Shown here in pieces: positions 25,825 to 34,285 of a stretch of DNA of 64,000 bases; position 1 is the first letter of the stretch; the number at the start of each line of letters is the position of its first letter. The position numbers and the translations under genes were made by a program. The notes beneath the pieces were generated by a model. It was not told the DNA's origin, ran no database searches, and saw nothing but the letters and a program-made list of their open reading frames with translations. Source of the stretch: Bacteroidaceae bacterium (GTDB lineage: Bacteria; Bacteroidota; Bacteroidia; Bacteroidales; Bacteroidaceae); contig CABIVS010000006.1 in assembly GCA_902362375.1 (NCBI GenBank), positions 1-64,000 on the forward strand, written 5' to 3'.

Positions 25825-28326
25825 TTAGTCAAAATCGACTACTGTGATTCCGGCACCACCAAACTGCACATGTTCGTCGGCATAGTGGCTAACTCCCGGT
25901 ACGGTGGCCAGATATTGGCGGATAAGTGTACGAAGTATTCCCGTTCCTGTGCCGTGAAGGATACGTACACGATCCATGCCGACTAATATGGCGTCATCAA
26001 TAAAATAGGTGACTGCCTGTAAGGCTTCGTCTCCACGCATTCCGCGTACATCAATATCCTGTTTGAAGCTAAGCTTTTTTTCATACATCTGATCGTGTGT
26101 CTGGCTGCTGACAAAGGTGCTTTTAGCAATCCCTTCCGTCTTGGGCATATGATTGACACGTTCCAAACGGTCTGTTTTTACGGTCGTTTTTATGCTTCCA
26201 AAGGCAACAGTCGCATTTTTACCACTGATTTCCATCACTTGGCCGACGCTTGTCTGTCCTTTGATTTTTACATTCTCTCCTACCGCAATCGGCACTATTT
26301 TAGGGGCACTTGATGGAGAAGAGACTACAGCTTTCGGTTCGCTCTTCTTGTTTTTCTTCCGCTCTTGCTTCTCCTTTAGTTTCTCCATTTTTTTTGCAAT
26401 CTTCTCTTCATGCTCTTTAGATGCCAGTGCATCCAGAGAAGTACGGAAGTCTGTCAGTTCCTGACGTGCCTGGCGTGTCTTTTCCTTTTCGGCTTGTGCT
26501 TCCTTTATCGTACGAATCGTATTTTCAATGCGGGCATTGGATTCCTGAAGCATGCGTTCCGCTTCTTCTTTTGCTTGCCGGATAATCTCTTTCCGGGATT
26601 TTTGCAATTCTTCCATCTCTGTCTGGTAACGGGCAATGGTTTCTTCCATGTGCTTTTCCCGTTGACGGATGGTTTGACGTTTTCCTTCCCAGTAACGCTT
26701 GTCGCGCACAATGTCCTGAAGGTATTTGTCTGCATTGATATATTCGCTTCCTGCGATTTCCGAAGCATCTGCGATGACATCTTCCGGTAGTCCGATTTTT
26801 CGTGCAATCTCTACGGCAAACGAACTTCCCGGATTTCCGATTTGTAATTGGAAAAGTGCTTGCATGAGATGACGGTCGTAAAGCATGGCTCCGTTTACTA
26901 CTCCTTCATGATCTTCGGCAAAATGTTTCAGATTCTGGTAGTGGGTAGTGATGACTCCGAATGTTCCTTTCTGGTTGAAACGTTTCAGTACAGCTTCGGC
27001 AATAGCACCTCCGATTTGCGGCTCCGTACCTCCACCGAACTCGTCAATCAGGATGAGGCTTCGTTCGTTACAGCTCTTCATCATGATTTTCATATTGGTC
27101 AAGTGAGAAGAGTAGGTACTCAAATCATCTTCAATAGATTGTTCGTCACCAATATCGATAAAGATGCTGCTGAATATACCGGCATGACTACGTTCGTGCA
27201 AGGGAATCAGCATACCGCATTGCAGCATATATTGCAGCAAACCGACTGTTTTCAAACAGACGGACTTACCTCCGGCGTTCGGTCCGGATATGATAAGGAT
27301 ACGTTGTTTCTGATTAAGTTCTATATCCAGTGGTACGACTTTCTTTCCATGTTTAGCTAGTGAAAGTTGTAATAAAGGATGCACGGCCATCGTCCAATCC
27401 AGTAGTTGCTCATTCTCGACGGCGGGTTTCAGACTATTGGTCTGTATGGCGAAGTAACTTTTCGCACGAATAAAATCTATCTCTGCCAGAAATTCGTATG
27501 ATTGAAGAATTTCCGGGATAGATGGACGGAGAATGTTTGAGAACTCGGTAAGGATGCGAATGATCTCACGTCGTTCATCGCCTTCGAGTTCGCGGATGCG
27601 GTTGTTGGCTTCTACCACTTCCGCCGGTTCTATAAACACTGTTTTTCCGCTGGCGGATTCATCGTGTACGATACCTTTGATTTTTCGCTTGAGTCCGGGG
27701 GCAACCGGGATCACCAGACGTCCGTCACGCATGGTGGGAGCTACATCTTTGTCCACGTAACCTTCGGACTGCGCGCTACGCAGGATGCTGTTTAACGAAC
27801 GGGAAATATTTCCCATCGTACTGGCAAGTTCGCGACGTATGCGGGCTAATTCGGTAGAGGCATTATCCTTGATTTTTCCATATTTGTTAAGGATGCCATC
27901 TATTTTCCCTATCAGTTGCGGGAACACGGCAATATCTCCTGCCAGTCGTTTCAGGCTGGGGTAGGGGGTATTGTTTTCTTCTTCATCTTCATTCCGATGT
28001 AGAAAGCGTACAATGTCACGGATGGTTTCTAATGAACGGCGTAGGTCAAATAATTCTTGTTCGTCCAAATACATTCCTTCTATCCGCACACGTTTTAGCG
28101 AAGGACGAACATCAAAGAAAAATTGATCGGGAAATCCGTCCTCTTCCTGGATGATGCGGACAAACTCTGTTACTTGGTTTAATTTCTCCTCAACCTCTTC
28201 ATGTTGTTCGGAAAAGTTCATGTCTGTAACTCTTTCTTCACCTAAAGTACTGAGGCACTTATCTTTTAGTAACTGTCTTATCTGGTCGAATCCTATCTTT
28301 TGCTCAAAGTTTTGAGGGTATATCAT
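25825..28326 (-). CDS. mutS2: MutS2 family endonuclease/ATPase
   Basis: This 833-aa protein has the MutS-type core without the mismatch-recognition domain. The Walker A motif is GPNAGGKS, Walker B lies in LILIDEFGGGTEP, and ITTHYQNLK is the signature loop. A long charged coiled coil follows (about residues 510-640), then a KOW-like strand, and a C-terminal Smr nuclease domain (DVRGMRGDEALQ, HGTGTGILRTLIRQYL). Known roles of the family are suppression of homologous recombination and ribosome-collision rescue. The start at 28326 (MIYPQNFEQKIGF) is preferred over a longer frame because it matches the usual N-terminus. Confidence 0.95.
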   Translation of the reverse strand: MIYPQNFEQKIGFDQIRQLLKDKCLSTLGEERVTDMNFSEQHEEVEEKLNQVTEFVRIIQEEDGFPDQFFFDVRPSLKRVRIEGMYLDEQELFDLRRSLETIRDIVRFLHRNEDEEENNTPYPSLKRLAGDIAVFPQLIGKIDGILNKYGKIKDNASTELARIRRELASTMGNISRSLNSILRSAQSEGYVDKDVAPTMRDGRLVIPVAPGLKRKIKGIVHDESASGKTVFIEPAEVVEANNRIRELEGDERREIIRILTEFSNILRPSIPEILQSYEFLAEIDFIRAKSYFAIQTNSLKPAVENEQLLDWTMAVHPLLQLSLAKHGKKVVPLDIELNQKQRILIISGPNAGGKSVCLKTVGLLQYMLQCGMLIPLHERSHAGIFSSIFIDIGDEQSIEDDLSTYSSHLTNMKIMMKSCNERSLILIDEFGGGTEPQIGGAIAEAVLKRFNQKGTFGVITTHYQNLKHFAEDHEGVVNGAMLYDRHLMQALFQLQIGNPGSSFAVEIARKIGLPEDVIADASEIAGSEYINADKYLQDIVRDKRYWEGKRQTIRQREKHMEETIARYQTEMEELQKSRKEIIRQAKEEAERMLQESNARIENTIRTIKEAQAEKEKTRQARQELTDFRTSLDALASKEHEEKIAKKMEKLKEKQERKKNKKSEPKAVVSSPSSAPKIVPIAVGENVKIKGQTSVGQVMEISGKNATVAFGSIKTTVKTDRLERVNHMPKTEGIAKSTFVSSQTHDQMYEKKLSFKQDIDVRGMRGDEALQAVTYFIDDAILVGMDRVRILHGTGTGILRTLIRQYLATVPGVSHYADEHVQFGGAGITVVDFD

Positions 28327-28388
28327 ATTTCTGTTCTTACTAATGAACTGCAAAAATACGATTTATTCGCGAAAAAAATATCAGAATG

Positions 28389-28419
28389 TTTGCAGATTTA
28401 AAAATGATTCGTACCTTTG
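28389..28419 (+). promoter_or_regulatory. tRNA-Ser promoter, Bacteroides type
   Basis: TTTG at 28389-28392, a 19-base spacer and TACCTTTG at 28412-28419 match the Bacteroides housekeeping promoter pattern exactly. The tRNA begins 41 bp after the -7 box, leaving a short 5' leader for processing. Confidence 0.8.
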
Positions 28420-28459
28420 CACCGCTTTCAACGGAAAGCACTTCTGATAAAGGAGTTTT

Positions 28460-28544
28460 GGAGAGGTGGCAGAGTGGTCGATTGCGGCGGTCTTGAAAAC
28501 CGTTGTACCGCGAGGTACCCGGGGTTCGAATCCCTGTCTCTCCG
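28460..28544 (+). tRNA. tRNA-Ser (UGA anticodon)
   Basis: The 85-nt sequence folds into a class II tRNA. The acceptor is GGAGAGG with TCTCTCC, the anticodon stem-loop CGGTCTTGAAAACCG exposes TGA, a long variable arm follows (GTACCGCGAGGTAC), and the T arm is CGGGGTTCGAATCCCTG. No CCA is encoded. The last 12 bases are part of the 13-bp repeat generated by the integrated element, which restores the gene intact. Confidence 0.96.
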
Positions 28545-28545
28545 C
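28533..28545. repeat. attL, left end of the integrated element
   Basis: CCTGTCTCTCCGC is found here at the 3' end of the tRNA and again at 39764-39776. The bases just outside the 13 differ at the two ends, so the identity is exactly 13 bp. This is the size and sequence I recall for the NBU2 attachment site. Confidence 0.9.
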
Positions 28546-28871
28546 AACAAACGCTGAAAATCAGCAAATTGCAAAACAAACACCCAGTTTTACACCCAAG
28601 AATGTAAAGTCGGGTGTTTTTGTTTTATTTAAGATAATACAACCACTACATAATAAAAGAGTAGCGATATTAAAAGAATCCGATGAGAAAAGACTAATAT
28701 TTATCTATCCATTCAGTTTGATTTTTCAGGACTTTACATCGTCCTGAAAGTATTTGTTATTGTATTCCAACGTCAGGAGTGGATTATAATACAAGTTTTT
28801 TGTGTGGATAGAATTTCGTTTTGCTTAATGTACGAAAGTACTTATCTATAAACGCATGAAATATTAGCACA
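28546..28871. other. Left-end non-coding region of the element
   Basis: These 326 bases between attL and the efflux gene hold no supported gene. AACACCC at 28579-28585 can pair with GGGTGTT at 28612-28618, which is followed by TTTGTTTTATTT, a plausible weak terminator that would now end the tRNA transcript. The rest is AT-rich and probably contains the mef promoter. Confidence 0.5.
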
Positions 28872-30077
28872 ATGAATCATTGGAAATCAACTTTGGCCGT
28901 GATAGGAATAGGCCAACTCATATCTATTTTAACAAGTACGATTGTTGGCTTCTCCATTATTTTTTGGATTAGCAACGAATTTAAATCCCCGACAGCCTTA
29001 TCTCTGGCTATTTTAGCTGGATTTTTACCACAATTTGTATTAGGCTTGTTTGCCGGGGTCTATGTTGACAGATGGAATCGAAAGAAAACGATGTTTTATT
29101 CGGACTTGTTCATCGCGTTCTGTACCCTATGTCTTTTTATTGTGATAACCAAGGGTTATAAAGACCTTTCTTTTTTTTATCTATTGACTGCTTGTCGTTC
29201 AATAGGCAGTACGTTTCATGCACCTGCTTTACAGGCAAGCATCCCTCTACTGGTTCCCAAGCACCATCTTGTCAGGGTATCAGGTTTGTACCATTCCATT
29301 CAATCCTTCAGTGAGGTGATAGCTCCCGTTGTAGGGGCAAGCCTCGTTGTTTGGCTTCCCATACAGTATATTCTGCTCATAGATGTGATCGGAGCTGTTG
29401 CTGCTTGTCTGACCTTACTTTGTGTCCAGATTCCTTCTCTTCAAAAAACGAAAGTTCTTCCAGATTTCAAAAAAGAACTGACGGAATGTTGGCATACCTT
29501 GCGGCGTACAATGGGCATTTTGCCTTTATTCGTATGCTTTACGCTGGTGACTTTTGTCCTTATGCCTGTTTTTACGTTATTTCCTTTTATGACGCTTCTG
29601 CATTTCAACGGAAACATTTTGCAAATGGGAGTTGTGGAAATGGGTTGGGGCTCAGGGGCATTGTTGGGCGGTTTAGTACTTGCCTGTAAGGCTTTGAAAA
29701 GCAAGCAAACATTAGTGATGCATACGGCTTATGTGATATTGGGATTGTATCTGATTAGCGCCAGTTATTTACCATCAAGCGCATTTATAGGTTTTGTTTG
29801 CCTAACATTTACAGGAGGCATAGCCTATTCCATTTACCATGCGCTTTTCATCGCTATTATTCAGCAGAACTTGGCTTCGGACATGCTTGGACGGACTTTT
29901 TCTCTCATCTTTAGTTTGAGTACCTTTCCATCAATGCTGGGTATCGTAGCTTCAGGATATTGGGTGGAAGCATGGGGTATCACATCCGTCTTTATGATCA
30001 GCGGATGGGTTATCTTTCTGATTGGAGTGGGTGCAAATTTTATTTCTTCAATCAAGCAGTTGGATAATTACGCATAG
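28872..30077 (+). CDS. mef(En2): MFS efflux protein, Mef-like (mef(En2) type)
   Basis: This 401-aa major-facilitator transporter has about 12 membrane helices. The loop after helix 2 reads GVYVDRWNRKKTMFYSD, the family motif A region, and the overall size fits macrolide-efflux (Mef) proteins, starting MNHWKSTLAVIGIGQLISILTSTIVGFSIIFW. In published NBU2 a mef homologue sits beside the linA homologue and was reported not to be expressed in B. thetaiotaomicron, so resistance from this gene should not be assumed. Gene name rests on context plus motif, not on alignment. Confidence 0.85.
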   Translation: MNHWKSTLAVIGIGQLISILTSTIVGFSIIFWISNEFKSPTALSLAILAGFLPQFVLGLFAGVYVDRWNRKKTMFYSDLFIAFCTLCLFIVITKGYKDLSFFYLLTACRSIGSTFHAPALQASIPLLVPKHHLVRVSGLYHSIQSFSEVIAPVVGASLVVWLPIQYILLIDVIGAVAACLTLLCVQIPSLQKTKVLPDFKKELTECWHTLRRTMGILPLFVCFTLVTFVLMPVFTLFPFMTLLHFNGNILQMGVVEMGWGSGALLGGLVLACKALKSKQTLVMHTAYVILGLYLISASYLPSSAFIGFVCLTFTGGIAYSIYHALFIAIIQQNLASDMLGRTFSLIFSLSTFPSMLGIVASGYWVEAWGITSVFMISGWVIFLIGVGANFISSIKQLDNYA

Positions 30078-30101
30078 TATTATTTATTAAAGAATTATTA
30101 T

Positions 30102-30614
30102 ATGACAAAGAAAGAACACACTACGATTACAGAGTTATTTCAAGTTTTGGACTTGTTGGAAAGCCTGGACATGCAGTTTTGGTTGGATGGAGGCTGGGGA
30201 GTGGATGTCTTGTACGGACAGCAAACCCGCTTGCATAGAGATATTGACATTGATTTTGATGCCAATTATACAGACCAACTCCTTGATCTTTTGCAGGAGA
30301 GAGGATATCAAATTGAAACAAATTGGTTGCCCACCCGTATGGAACTGTATAGCAAAGAATTAGGCTATATTGATATCCATCCTTTTGTCTTGAATGCGGA
30401 CGGCACTTCCAAACAAGCCGACTTGGATGGAGGCTGGTATGAATTTCAACCGGACTATTTTGGAACAGCAGTCTTTGAAGGCAGAAGCATCCCTTGCATT
30501 TCTGCAAAAGGGCAACAAGTATTCCATTCGGGCTACGATTTAAGAGAGAAGGATATTCACGATTTATCTATAATTAAACAATGTATAACAACAATGAGCC
30601 TAACAATTAGATAA
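30102..30614 (+). CDS. lnu(AN2): Lincosamide nucleotidyltransferase, LinA/Lnu family
   Basis: This 170-aa enzyme is expected to adenylylate lincosamides such as lincomycin in the cytoplasm. The active-site strand pair WLDGGWGVDVLYGQQTRLHRDIDIDFD (given here only as the two key blocks GGWGVD and HRDIDID) shows the nucleotidyltransferase G-G-W...D-x-D pattern at residues ~28-50. The length equals that of Lnu(A)-like proteins. It follows the efflux gene by 24 bp. NBU2 is known to carry a functional lincomycin-resistance gene of this family, which supports the symbol. Confidence 0.92.
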   Translation: MTKKEHTTITELFQVLDLLESLDMQFWLDGGWGVDVLYGQQTRLHRDIDIDFDANYTDQLLDLLQERGYQIETNWLPTRMELYSKELGYIDIHPFVLNADGTSKQADLDGGWYEFQPDYFGTAVFEGRSIPCISAKGQQVFHSGYDLREKDIHDLSIIKQCITTMSLTIR

Positions 30615-30624
30615 GAACAAGAAA

Positions 30625-30988
30625 ATGACAGAAAAACAAATTGTCTGGTATATCTTACTTACAGAAGTAAAGATAGACAGTGACACCCAGTCTGTCACAT
30701 CCCTGAGTGTAGCTCCATTGGCAGTCTTGCCGGAATTCCAGCGTAAGGGAATTGGGGGGGATGTTGATTCAGTAAGCCCATCAGAGGGCAGCACTTTTGG
30801 GTTACGGCACAGCAGTCGTATTGGGGCATAAAGAGTATTATCCTCGATTTGGCTATCGCAAGGCTATCGATTTAGGAATTGAATTTCCTTTCGAAGTCTC
30901 TCATGAATATTGCATGGTGGCTGAATTAATACCTGGAGCTACTGAGAATGTGAAAGGTATGGTTTGTTATCCAACTGACTTTAAATAG
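30625..30988 (+). pseudogene. Broken GNAT N-acetyltransferase
   Basis: Two frames together spell a GNAT acetyltransferase. The first gives YILLTEVKI...LSVAPLAVLPEFQRKGIGG, with the acetyl-CoA-binding Q-R-K-G-I-G. The second (from 30797) continues LGYGTAVVLGHKEYYPRFGYRKA to a normal C-terminus at 30988. The join lies in a run of seven G at 30754-30760. Dropping one G restores the frame, but a TAA then follows eight codons later (M-L-I-Q-stop), so the gene carries both a frameshift and a nonsense change. About 50 N-terminal residues of a typical member are also missing. It is a decayed passenger. Confidence 0.82.
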
Positions 30989-31016
30989 TTTAACAAGTAA
31001 AATTCATTATATAACT

Positions 31017-31045
31017 CGGACTGGGTATTTCAATTTCCCAGTCCG
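31017..31045. terminator. Bidirectional terminator between convergent genes
   Basis: A 9-bp perfect stem CGGACTGGG/CCCAGTCCG with an 11-base AT-rich loop lies between the GNAT remnant and the SnoaL-like gene on the other strand. It is flanked by AT-rich tracts. Confidence 0.75.
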
Positions 31046-31059
31046 TATTCTGATAGTAC

Positions 31060-31413
31060 TTATTCAATTGGAAGATTGTGTTGCTTCAAGAATGAAAGTT
31101 TATCCCAATACCCTCTTTGAAAGACGATTTTGTTATCTTTTACATGAAAAAATCCGCATCCACGAAGTCCAAGAGAGTCTTTCCATTCCATGATAGCCCA
31201 TTCGCCATCTTCAAAAATATTTTCCACCATACAAACCATTTTAGCAGTGGCAAATTCATTCACAAACATTTTGTAGATTGATTCTTTACCTATTATTGGT
31301 TCGTTTGCGACTTGATGATTTACTGCATTAGTAGCATACAGCTCTGCTATATGATAAGCATCTGCTTTGTTAAAGCAATCTATCCATTTTTCCAAAACTT
31401 CTTTAGGCTTCAT
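31060..31413 (-). CDS. SnoaL-like / NTF2-fold protein
   Basis: This 117-aa single-domain protein begins KEVLEKWIDCFNKADAYHIAELYATNAVNHQVANEPIIGKESIYKMF, the usual first helix and strand of SnoaL/NTF2-like proteins with the conserved D/N-x-x-x-x-A-x-x-Y pattern. It ends with a strand pair (GCGFFHVKDNKIVFQRGYWDK) lining the pocket. It might bind or modify a small ligand. It lies between the relaxase and the resistance cargo of the element. Function unknown. Confidence 0.8.
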   Translation of the reverse strand: MKPKEVLEKWIDCFNKADAYHIAELYATNAVNHQVANEPIIGKESIYKMFVNEFATAKMVCMVENIFEDGEWAIMEWKDSLGLRGCGFFHVKDNKIVFQRGYWDKLSFLKQHNLPIE

Positions 31414-31501
31414 TTTTTATAAATTCTTAGGATTTTGATTCTGTAATAAAAACAATCTGTTTGGATGCATAGATACTTGATTTTATTAATAATAGGCTAT
31501 T

Positions 31502-32905
31502 CTATATTCTAAATCCTCTGGATTTTTGCTCTCTCTGCACCGAGTTACGTAGATTCTGCTGTAACTTTTCCCATTGTTCCTTAAACCATTGTACTATGGG
31601 TTGTCGGTTTATGGTCAGCATAAGCTTACCACTATCCATCGGATGTTTCTCAACCCTAAAAATATCATTCTTGATGTCAAATTTCCACCTGTGTTCTTCG
31701 GAATAAATTTTGCCACTACATTGTATGGATTCTTTCTTTGTCAAGAGGTTTTCTATCATGTCTTTGGTAAACCCGATAACAGCGCATAATTTTTCCATTC
31801 TCAACATCTCTTTGAACATGGGAAACCATTTGTGGGCTTTTTCAAGCAAGGTGCTCAATCGTGATATTTCCTTGTCTTTGGCTTCAAGTTCTTGATTATG
31901 TATTCTTTGAAGATTACGAATTTGTCTGCTATGCTGTTCCTGTATTTGTTGTATCTGAATTTTTAATTCATCAGTAGCTTTGTCCCGTTTGGTAATTTCC
32001 TGATGTAGCTGCTCGATGTGATGTTCCAGTTCTTTCAGCTTACCGCTTCCGAAAAGAGAACCTACACCGCTTGCTATGGCGGTAGCAGCATTGGTGGCTG
32101 TTTTCTTTAGTTTGTCCGTGCGTATCTCTGCTTTTACCTGTTTGAGTTCCTGTTCGGCAAGGCTTACTTGTTGTTCCTTGTGTCGCTTGGTTTCCTCTAT
32201 ACGTTGCAGTTCGGCTTTCTGCTTCTCAATGATGAAATCATTTCGTTCCAGATGCTCTTTACCTGTGACAGCTTTTGCCTGTCCACGTTCCATCAGGAGA
32301 ATATCGGAAGCAAGGGTCTGCATGGTTGCCATATCCTCGTCATTGAGCTTTCGGCTCTTTCCAGTTTCATGGTTCATCCAGTCGAATACGACATGAGCAT
32401 GATAATTTGGTTTGAACCATCTGTTACCGACTTGGAAGCTCTCCTTGTCTTCTGCTTCCGGCTGACCGTTCAGCCAATGCCCTTCGTCTTTATGCAGGAA
32501 AATCTGTAGCGGAGTGATGCCCCAGCGTCTTTGGCACTCTTCACCGAATTTGCGTACATCAGCCAGTGTGGTGTCCGGTCTGATAAGCAATACTCCTTCA
32601 CGGATGGGTGAGCATCCCGCCACCTTGATAATCTTTCCATTCTTTCCCTTGCGTTCCCTTTCCTTTTCCTGCATGGCACGTCCGGTCTTTTCCTTGACCA
32701 TTTGCTTGATATTGTCATAATGAGTTCGCAGTTCGGGAGTGCCGAAGTCGGGATTTATCCACTGTTCGTTATCGGTGGAAAGTTCGGGAACGACATAGAT
32801 TCTGGACTCCCCGATATTACGCATATACTCGGCAGTCCTTCGGTTGTGTGCCTCGCTCGATGCGATGTTGCAAGGCTTGATATGTATGCTTGATTTTGTT
32901 GCCAT
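31502..32905 (-). CDS. mobN2: MobV-family relaxase of the element
   Basis: This 467-aa mobilization protein should nick oriT and pilot the strand. The N-terminal catalytic domain (about 1-210) has the Mob/Pre family blocks: IHIKPCNIASSEAHNRR, VVPELS...NEQW, then IFLHKDEGHW and PNYHAHVVFDW, the histidine-rich metal site. A long coiled coil follows (about 225-345) and a basic C-terminal part. The start lies just downstream of the hairpin-rich region at 32935-33117, which is the oriT candidate. The symbol follows the NBU2 naming. Confidence 0.88.
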   Translation of the reverse strand: MATKSSIHIKPCNIASSEAHNRRTAEYMRNIGESRIYVVPELSTDNEQWINPDFGTPELRTHYDNIKQMVKEKTGRAMQEKERERKGKNGKIIKVAGCSPIREGVLLIRPDTTLADVRKFGEECQRRWGITPLQIFLHKDEGHWLNGQPEAEDKESFQVGNRWFKPNYHAHVVFDWMNHETGKSRKLNDEDMATMQTLASDILLMERGQAKAVTGKEHLERNDFIIEKQKAELQRIEETKRHKEQQVSLAEQELKQVKAEIRTDKLKKTATNAATAIASGVGSLFGSGKLKELEHHIEQLHQEITKRDKATDELKIQIQQIQEQHSRQIRNLQRIHNQELEAKDKEISRLSTLLEKAHKWFPMFKEMLRMEKLCAVIGFTKDMIENLLTKKESIQCSGKIYSEEHRWKFDIKNDIFRVEKHPMDSGKLMLTINRQPIVQWFKEQWEKLQQNLRNSVQREQKSRGFRI

Positions 32906-32934
32906 AGCTTCTTTCCTTTGTTTACAATTGATTT

Positions 32935-33117
32935 ACTTTGCTCGCTTTCGCAGAGGGGTTCTTAGGGGTAACCCATAAGCGGAGATTGCAAAGAGAGGGT
33001 CACTCTTTGCTCGGGGTTCTCAGGGGTGAAACGCCCTGAGTGGGTCATTAGGGCAAAGCCCTAATCCCCTCGGGAGAGCCCACAACTACGAAAGCGAAGC
33101 GTGTAGTTATAGTGGGC
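32935..33117. other. Candidate origin of transfer (oriT)
   Basis: This gap between the primase and relaxase genes is packed with structure. The 15-bp direct repeat GGGGTTCTYAGGGGT occurs at 32955 and 33013. Hairpins are GCAAAGAG/CTCTTTGC (32988-32995/33003-33010), TTAGGGC/GCCCTAA (33048-33054/33058-33064) and a long one, GCCCACAACTAC with GTAGTT-ata-GTGGGC (33078-33089/33103-33117). In NBU elements oriT lies next to mob. The nick site cannot be placed from sequence alone. Confidence 0.65.
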
Positions 33118-34073
33118 TATAACTGGAAGCCGTTCTTCTTTTCCGGTGATTGGCTGCGCACCCCTTTGGCGGACTGGAGCTGCCTTTTTCTTTCAATCTG
33201 TTTCTGTAAGTATTCGTTCAAGTCCTTGCATCCTCTGTAAATCTGCGAAGCGTCCCGGAGGTACCGCTCTCTGCCGTATTCCATGCGGATTTGCCGGAGT
33301 GCTTCCAGTCCTGCATGGTCGTTGTCGAAAAAGCAGTGGATGCGTTCGTAATTGCCCAACGGATAGAGAGCCTTGTTTACATTCGATACGGAGTTCAATA
33401 CAATGTAGTCCTGCCCGTCCAATTCCGGATAATTTGGGCAGCTCTCTTGTCTCAATGTCAAAAAGGAGAGGTAGTCCATAAATCCCTCGAACACATAACA
33501 GGTATTCCTCGCTTTTCCCGACTGCCTGATGTGGGAGATTTCCTTTGGGGCGATGCAGCCCTTGAAATAGCGGTTGCGGATTTCATATCCACACGAACCA
33601 TTGGGAAAGGCGATGGCAAAGTACCGCTTGCAGTTGTGAGTGAAACGTGCTTCACTACATTCTCTTTTCGCCAGTTTTATGTTAATTCCTCTACCTTGTA
33701 AGTAGGCAAGCAGGGCAGTAGATGACAGCGGAACAATCTCCAACTGTTGGAAGCTCGGCTCGGAAGAGTTTTGCTTTCCAAAAGAGAAAGATACCGGGCG
33801 CACGTGCGGTGTCTGCTCTGCTATCCGTTTCAAGATGTAAGGTACATGGTCGGTAGCGTACAGGTGTGCAGCCAGTTCTATGATACCACCACCTTTACCC
33901 AAACCGAAGTCATACCATTGTTCACGTTCGGTATTTACCTTGAACGAGGCTTCGGCTTCTTCCCTTAACGGTGATTTATACCACAGATTGACACCTTGTT
34001 GCTTGACGGGAGAATATCCTAAACTATGCAGATAATCCGCTATTCTGATTTGCTTGGCTGTCTGTATATCCAT
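33117..34073 (-). CDS. prmN2: DNA primase-like protein (CHC2-like N-terminus, Toprim domain)
   Basis: This 318-aa protein has an N-terminal zinc-finger-like region resembling CHC2 primases (KQIRIADYLHSLGYSP, WYKSPLREEAEASFKVNTERE, DFGLGKGGGIIELAA) but without an obvious set of four zinc ligands. The Toprim domain shows the glutamate in YVFEGFMDYLS and the D-x-D in CFFDNDHAGLEAL. It should prime the single strand during replication or transfer of the excised element. The symbol follows NBU naming and order. Confidence 0.85.
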   Translation of the reverse strand: MDIQTAKQIRIADYLHSLGYSPVKQQGVNLWYKSPLREEAEASFKVNTEREQWYDFGLGKGGGIIELAAHLYATDHVPYILKRIAEQTPHVRPVSFSFGKQNSSEPSFQQLEIVPLSSTALLAYLQGRGINIKLAKRECSEARFTHNCKRYFAIAFPNGSCGYEIRNRYFKGCIAPKEISHIRQSGKARNTCYVFEGFMDYLSFLTLRQESCPNYPELDGQDYIVLNSVSNVNKALYPLGNYERIHCFFDNDHAGLEALRQIRMEYGRERYLRDASQIYRGCKDLNEYLQKQIERKRQLQSAKGVRSQSPEKKNGFQL

Positions 34074-34285
34074 AAAATGATTGTTTTAGTAGTTGGTGAA
34101 TTGGTTTATTTTTCTTTTTGCCCGTACCTTTTTAGGAAGTACGGTCTATAATCACTTCACTAAATTCTCGTATATATAGGATACGGTAATAAAGTGAAGT
34201 GATTTAGTCCCATTCCCCAAGCACTTCACTATATTCCTAATATATACACCCCGAGAATAAAGTGAAGTGATTGCAGGGAAATGGG
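34074..34285. repeat. Two palindromic repeats upstream of the primase gene
   Basis: Arms AATCACTTCACT (34150-34161) and AGTGAAGTGATT (34193-34204) enclose one spacer. A second pair CACTTCACT (34222-34230) and AGTGAAGTG (34261-34269) encloses a related one; each spacer carries a TATATA core and the segment A-A-T-A-A just before the right arm. They may be operator sites or iterons of a replication origin used after excision. Confidence 0.65.

Noticed and set aside
26848..27360. 170-codon + strand frame inside mutS2
   Set aside because: It is antisense to a strong, fully motif-supported mutS2 gene and has no recognisable domain.
28460..28544. tRNA-Ser disrupted by the insertion
   Set aside because: The 13-bp repeat restores the acceptor and T arm fully, so the gene is intact.
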